Source: Syntrophomonas sp.
GTDB lineage: Bacteria; Bacillota; Syntrophomonadia; Syntrophomonadales; Syntrophomonadaceae
Assembly: GCA_016841425.1 (NCBI GenBank)
Contig: JAENZE010000003.1
Span: 62,001 to 126,000, forward strand
Direction of reading: 5' to 3'
DNA: 64,000 bases
Shown here piece after piece: positions 60,024 to 64,000 of the stretch. The number at the start of each line of letters is the position of its first letter. The first letter of the stretch is position 1. A program made the position numbers and the translations under genes. The notes below the pieces were generated by a model, which was not told the DNA's origin, did not search any database, and saw only the letters and a program-made list of their open reading frames with translations.

Positions 60024-61865
60024 ATGTCAGCTAATTTTGCATATTTGAATACGAGGGACCTGGAGTTTATTTTACAAGAATGGCTGCCTACCGAAGAAAT
60101 CTTTAACTATCCCAGGTTTGCCGAATACTATTCTAAAGATGATGTGAAGTCAATATTACAGCCGATTCTGAAGATGTGTAAAGAAGTCATAGAACCTACC
60201 AATGATGATGGCGACAAAAATCCGGTTAAGTTTGAAAATGGAAAAGTAACCCTGCCCAAATCTTTCGGACCACTGTTTCGGCAACTGCAGGAACAGGGTT
60301 GGGGGACTTCAAATATAGACCGCTCAGAAGATGCCATGATATTGCCCCAGGTAGTGTTTTCCTCGGTGTGGGAAATGATAACCGCTGCCAACCCGGCCTT
60401 CTCTCCCTATATTGCCTTAACCAGTGGTGCAGCCAATTTAATTCAAACATTTGCTTCAGATGATCTTAAAAAGCGTTTCCTTCCTAAAATGATGGACGGG
60501 ACCTGGTCAGGCACCATGTGTTTAACCGAACCTACCGCCGGATCAGACGTGGGTGATATCCTGTCCAGAGCTTACCCCACTGATGATCCGCGTATATTCA
60601 AGATAAAAGGCAATAAAATATTCATCACCGGTGGTGATAATGATTTTACCGAGAATATTATTCATCTATATTTGGCCCGGGTGGAAGGAGCCAGCGAGGG
60701 CACCAAAGGCATATCCCTCTTTATAGTTCCTAAATACTGGGTGAATGAGGACGGCAATGCAGGTGAGCTGAATGATGTTCAGACTACTGGCGTTGAGCAT
60801 AAAATGGGGCAGGCTGGCTCCTGTACCGCGGCTTTGTCTTTTGGAGAGAATAATGAATGCCGGGGTTTTCTCCTGGGTATAGATCCCAGGAATAACAATG
60901 GTCAGGGTGAAGGGATGGCTCAAATGTTCCAGATGATGAATGGGGCCCGGATGCAGACCGGACAGGCGGCTCGCTCCTGTATAGCCAATGCCTTCTACAA
61001 TGCCCGTGATTACGCCAAGGACAGAATACAGGGACGTGCGCTGACCAATCCTAAAGGCGGCAGGGTAAACATTATTAATCATGAAGATATCAAAAGGATC
61101 CTATTAATGGGTAAAGCTCATGTAGAAGCCATTAGAGCCATGATGTATAAAATAAACTTTGCTTTTGATGTCCGGGAATGGGATCCTGATCCCGAGAAAA
61201 GGGAAGCCGCCAACGACCTTATCGAGGTTGTTACCCCTCTGTGTAAAGCTTATCCCTCAGATGAAGCCTGGTGGTTGATCGGAGATGCTATTCAAGCTTA
61301 TGGCGGCTATGGATATTGTGAAGAATACCCGGTGGCGCAGATTGCCCGGGATGTTAAAATCTATTCTATTTGGGAAGGAACCAATTTTATTCAGTCCCTG
61401 GACCTGGTAGGACGCAAATGGACTATGAATAAAGGAGCTACCTTTGCCCGATTCCTTAAGGGAATTAAAGATTTTTATGAAACTAACAAAGCTTCCGAAG
61501 GTTTTCAGAAGGAATTTGAAAACCTGGGCAAAGCTTTAGATGCTTATGCTAAGATTCAGAAATCCATAATGAGCTATATGGGACAGAAGCAGTTCGCAAT
61601 GCTGCCGTTAAATTCCCATCGTATTTTAACCGCCACCTCTCAGCTGTTCTGCGGCATGTGTATCCTGGATCAAGCCTTAATTGCACAGCAGAAAGCTGCT
61701 GAACTGGGAAAAGAACATTTCGATTATAATTTCTATGCAGGTAAAGTAGCTGCAGCCAGGTACTATCTGCGCAACGTGGTGCCAAATGTATGGGCAGTGG
61801 CCGAACTGGTGCAGGATGGTGATACATCGGTTCTGGATATTCCTGTTGAGGCATTTGACTATTAG
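60024..61865 (+). CDS. Acyl-CoA dehydrogenase (long, DmdC-like form)
   Basis: This FAD enzyme makes the 2-enoyl bond in beta-oxidation. The 613-aa protein has the FAD/substrate loop LTEPTAGSDVG near residue 172, the R-T/GGYGYCEEYPVAQIARDVK region, and the candidate catalytic Glu in YSIWEGTNFIQ near residue 450. The extra C-terminal domain (residues 470-613) marks the long subfamily that includes 3-methylthiopropionyl-CoA dehydrogenase and others. AAGGAGG precedes the ATG. With hbd and thiolase it forms a beta-oxidation locus lacking only an enoyl-CoA hydratase. Confidence 0.93.
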   Translation: MSANFAYLNTRDLEFILQEWLPTEEIFNYPRFAEYYSKDDVKSILQPILKMCKEVIEPTNDDGDKNPVKFENGKVTLPKSFGPLFRQLQEQGWGTSNIDRSEDAMILPQVVFSSVWEMITAANPAFSPYIALTSGAANLIQTFASDDLKKRFLPKMMDGTWSGTMCLTEPTAGSDVGDILSRAYPTDDPRIFKIKGNKIFITGGDNDFTENIIHLYLARVEGASEGTKGISLFIVPKYWVNEDGNAGELNDVQTTGVEHKMGQAGSCTAALSFGENNECRGFLLGIDPRNNNGQGEGMAQMFQMMNGARMQTGQAARSCIANAFYNARDYAKDRIQGRALTNPKGGRVNIINHEDIKRILLMGKAHVEAIRAMMYKINFAFDVREWDPDPEKREAANDLIEVVTPLCKAYPSDEAWWLIGDAIQAYGGYGYCEEYPVAQIARDVKIYSIWEGTNFIQSLDLVGRKWTMNKGATFARFLKGIKDFYETNKASEGFQKEFENLGKALDAYAKIQKSIMSYMGQKQFAMLPLNSHRILTATSQLFCGMCILDQALIAQQKAAELGKEHFDYNFYAGKVAAARYYLRNVVPNVWAVAELVQDGDTSVLDIPVEAFDY

Positions 61866-61916
61866 AGGTTTCGGTCTTTAATCAAATATTCTGATCACTG
61901 TGGATTAGACTTATAA

Positions 61917-61962
61917 AAATGGCGGTTCCATGTTAAGGCTGAACATACTGGACCCGCCATTT
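61917..61962 (+). terminator. Hairpin after the acyl-CoA dehydrogenase gene
   Basis: AAATGGCGG and CCGCCATTT form a 9-bp stem with an inner GGTTCCA/TGGACC pair. Only three Ts follow, so termination strength is uncertain. Confidence 0.55.
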
Positions 61963-62189
61963 ATCGTCAGCCCCAATTTTATTAAAATAATTGGATACTA
62001 TCTGTCAAAAAATGATAGAATGTAGTCATTCGAATTATGCCAGGTGGAAGTGACCTGATACAATGATTAGAGGTAAAGCATTTTCGAACTTTGGGTCATT
62101 GAACCCCCAGGCATTATAGCCATAATTTCGATAAGACCTGAGACTTATTGAGAATAAGGTAATTTTAGTTATGCAGGAGTGAATTTTAA
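61963..62189. other. Region upstream of trkH
   Basis: No gene is visible. I looked for a c-di-AMP (ydaO-type) or potassium-linked riboswitch and saw none of the conserved words. Confidence 0.3.
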
Positions 62190-63635
62190 TTGATTAGACC
62201 AAGCGTTATACTCGGCATCATGGGGAAGATACTCGTTATAATTGGTCTGGCTATGGCCACCAGCGTATTGTGCTCACTATATTACCATGAAGCAATTTAT
62301 AACCAACTATTAATGGCTACAGTTATTACCCTGATCAGCGGTTTCATTCTCTGCTTTTTTTTCGGAGATGCGAGTGAACTCAATTACAAAGAAGCCTTTG
62401 CTATCGTAGCTTTGGGATGGCTGACCGCCTGTTTTTATGGTTCCCTGCCTTTTGCACTTAGCGGGTACTTTGCATCTTATACTGATGCATTATTTGAGAC
62501 AGTATCCGGGTTTACAACGACCGGTGCTTCCATATTAACCGATATTGAGGCCCTGCCCCGCGGCCTCTTATTTTGGCGCAGCCTTACCCAGTGGCTGGGG
62601 GGTATGGGAATAATGGTGCTGTTTGTAGCCCTTATTCAGGTTATTGGCATTAGAGCCAGCCAAATCTACAAGAACGAGATAGCAGGCGGGTCAGTAGCAG
62701 GTAAGGTCAATTCCAAAGCCCGTGATACAGCCAAAAACCTCTGGATAGCTTATCTGGCGCTTAGTGCTATACTGCTGCTTGTGTTGTGGGGAGAAGGCAT
62801 GGGTTTGTTTGATGCGTTCTGTCATACCTTTGCAACTATGGCCACCGGTGGTTTTTCTACTCACAATGCCAGCATAGCATACTTCACCAACCCGGCCATA
62901 CATTGGACCCTAATAGTATTTATGTTTCTGGCCGGAATCAATTTCGCTTTGTATTATCTTGCTTTTGCTAAAGGGGATCTGTTAGTATTCCCGCGTAACC
63001 GGGAATGGAGATTTTACCTGCTGGGAGTCATCATTGCCACTGTCCTGGTCTTTGCAGGCCTGCATGATCTTCCAGTTGGCGAATACCGGATCAGAACCAG
63101 CCTGTTCCAGGTTATATCAATATTCACCACTACCGGCTTTGCTACTGCTGATTACCTCCAGTGGAGCATGCTTTCTCAGGGTATACTGCTGATACTGTTT
63201 TTTATCGGAGGCAGTGCTGGATCAACCGGAGGAGGAATAAAGGCAGGCCGCCACCTCATTATGCTGGAGAGAGCCAGGATAGAACTAAGAAAAATAGTCC
63301 ATCCCCGGGCTGTCATTTCCCAGCGCCTGGATCAAAATACTATCAGCGATTCCCTGGTAATGAATGTGTTACTGTATTTTTTCCTGTATATGTTTATAGT
63401 ATTTATAGGGATGTTACTGCTGGCCGCCATGGGTATAGATATTCTAACCAGTTTTACGGCTGCAGCCAGCTGTATGGGCAACGTCGGCCCAGGTTATGGG
63501 GCAGTAGGACCGGTCCTAAACTACGCATTTATCCCGGACGCCGGTAAACTTATGTTAGCGGTTCTTATGCTGCTGGGCAGGTTGGAGATATTCCCGCTTT
63601 TAGTATTGTTTTATCCGCTTTTCTGGAAAAAATAA
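62190..63635 (+). CDS. trkH: TrkH-family potassium uptake protein
   Basis: This 481-aa protein has about ten membrane segments and four selectivity-filter loops of the Trk/Ktr type: TVSGFTTTGASIL, FATMATGGFSTHN, IFTTTGFATADY and ASCMGNVGPGYG. It moves K+ across the inner membrane and needs a cytoplasmic TrkA partner, not seen here. The start is TTG at 62190, with GGAG 11 nt upstream. It stands between the beta-oxidation genes and a PLP gene. Confidence 0.94.
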   Translation: MIRPSVILGIMGKILVIIGLAMATSVLCSLYYHEAIYNQLLMATVITLISGFILCFFFGDASELNYKEAFAIVALGWLTACFYGSLPFALSGYFASYTDALFETVSGFTTTGASILTDIEALPRGLLFWRSLTQWLGGMGIMVLFVALIQVIGIRASQIYKNEIAGGSVAGKVNSKARDTAKNLWIAYLALSAILLLVLWGEGMGLFDAFCHTFATMATGGFSTHNASIAYFTNPAIHWTLIVFMFLAGINFALYYLAFAKGDLLVFPRNREWRFYLLGVIIATVLVFAGLHDLPVGEYRIRTSLFQVISIFTTTGFATADYLQWSMLSQGILLILFFIGGSAGSTGGGIKAGRHLIMLERARIELRKIVHPRAVISQRLDQNTISDSLVMNVLLYFFLYMFIVFIGMLLLAAMGIDILTSFTAAASCMGNVGPGYGAVGPVLNYAFIPDAGKLMLAVLMLLGRLEIFPLLVLFYPLFWKK

Positions 63636-63672
63636 CTTCACTTAGACCAGCATAGAAAGGAAGTGGCGTTTA

Positions 63673-64000
63673 ATGAAATCAAGCCTGGAACGAGTATCGC
63701 TGGGTTTTTTCCCTACCCCTTTGCATAAGCTGGAAAATCTTAACCGCATCCTGGACGGACCTGAGCTCTATATGAAACGGGACGACTACACCGGTCTGGC
63801 TCTGGGTGGGAACAAGGTGAGGAAATTAGAGTATATAATGGCTGAGGCCCTTGATAAAGGTGCCCAGGTTATAATAACCACCGGTGCAGTTACCTCCAAC
63901 CATGCCCGGCAAACAGCCGGAGCCGCTGCTGCCCTGGGTTTAAAATGCCAGCTGGTTCTATCCGGAGATGAACCGGAAACCAGGCAGGGCAACTTCCTGT
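63673..64000 (+). CDS. D-cysteine desulfhydrase / ACC deaminase family protein (5' part)
   Basis: This PLP-dependent enzyme runs off the window edge after 109 codons. The start MKSSLERVSLGFFPTPLHKL is followed by the PLP-Lys motif LALGGNKVRKLEYIM near residue 51 and TGAVTSNHARQTAGAAAALG. The family includes D-cysteine desulfhydrase and 1-aminocyclopropane-1-carboxylate deaminase; the wording is closer to the desulfhydrase group. AAAGGAAG precedes the ATG. Confidence 0.85.
   Translation, partial: MKSSLERVSLGFFPTPLHKLENLNRILDGPELYMKRDDYTGLALGGNKVRKLEYIMAEALDKGAQVIITTGAVTSNHARQTAGAAAALGLKCQLVLSGDEPETRQGNFL

Noticed and set aside
1-64000. CRISPR array or cas genes
   Set aside because: No regularly spaced direct repeats with unique spacers and no Cas motif were seen.

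Overview
The window looks like chromosome from an anaerobic, low-to-mid GC Firmicute of the Syntrophomonas type. The grounds are a short-chain beta-oxidation set (thiolase, 3-hydroxybutyryl-CoA dehydrogenase, acyl-CoA dehydrogenase), a 4-hydroxybutyryl-CoA dehydratase operon, an NADH-linked trimeric [FeFe] hydrogenase, class III ribonucleotide reductase, the LL-diaminopimelate aminotransferase lysine route and sigma-54 activators. The family assignments come from motifs read in the sequence; the genus is an inference.

Layout. 0-4 kb: a split, archaeal-type glutamate synthase-like cluster (FMN domain, polyferredoxin, FAD oxidoreductase, GXGXG domain). 4-6.3 kb: dapF and dapL, preceded by a 287-nt intergenic element closed by a perfect 12-bp inverted repeat. 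7-14.3 kb: argCJBDF, a GNAT gene and argG behind tandem ArgR-like boxes; argH lies apart at 22.3 kb. Between them are an MpsC/DUF2294 gene, an alcohol dehydrogenase, nrdD-nrdG with NrdR-like boxes, and recQ. The 3' end of recQ carries an Illumina P7 adapter sequence, which is an assembly artefact.

24.7-33 kb is accessory DNA. A complete tRNA-Thr(CGT) is followed by two further copies of its 3' half, marking two tandem tRNA-targeted islands whose right ends are homologous. Neither has an integrase. Island 1 holds a REP-associated tyrosine transposase between inverted REP units, a GIY-YIG nuclease-domain ORF and a DUF4259-like partner. Island 2 holds a LysR regulator divergent from two iron-sulfur proteins. 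A helicase remnant and an IS110-family element with a possible bridge-RNA leader follow.

35-42 kb: a 4-hydroxybutyrate catabolic operon (dehydratase, small Cys protein, CoA-transferase, permease) behind a sigma-54 promoter, next to a CBS-PAS-AAA-Fis activator. 43-47 kb: hydABC. 47-54 kb: a sensor kinase, two Uma2-family proteins with different DNA-binding heads, GyrI-like and AbrB-like proteins, small membrane proteins, a REP cluster and two perfect DnaA boxes. 54-62 kb: an MBL hydrolase and an AcoR-like sigma-54 activator beside a beta-oxidation locus with divergent sigma-54 promoters. The window ends with trkH and the start of a PLP-dependent desulfhydrase-like gene.

How the genes work together (inference): acyl-CoA dehydrogenase, Hbd and thiolase turn short-chain acyl-CoAs into acetyl-CoA; 4-hydroxybutyrate enters through CoA-transferase and dehydratase as crotonyl-CoA; HydABC can dispose of the NADH as H2. 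Sigma-54 activators appear to control both carbon-entry routes.
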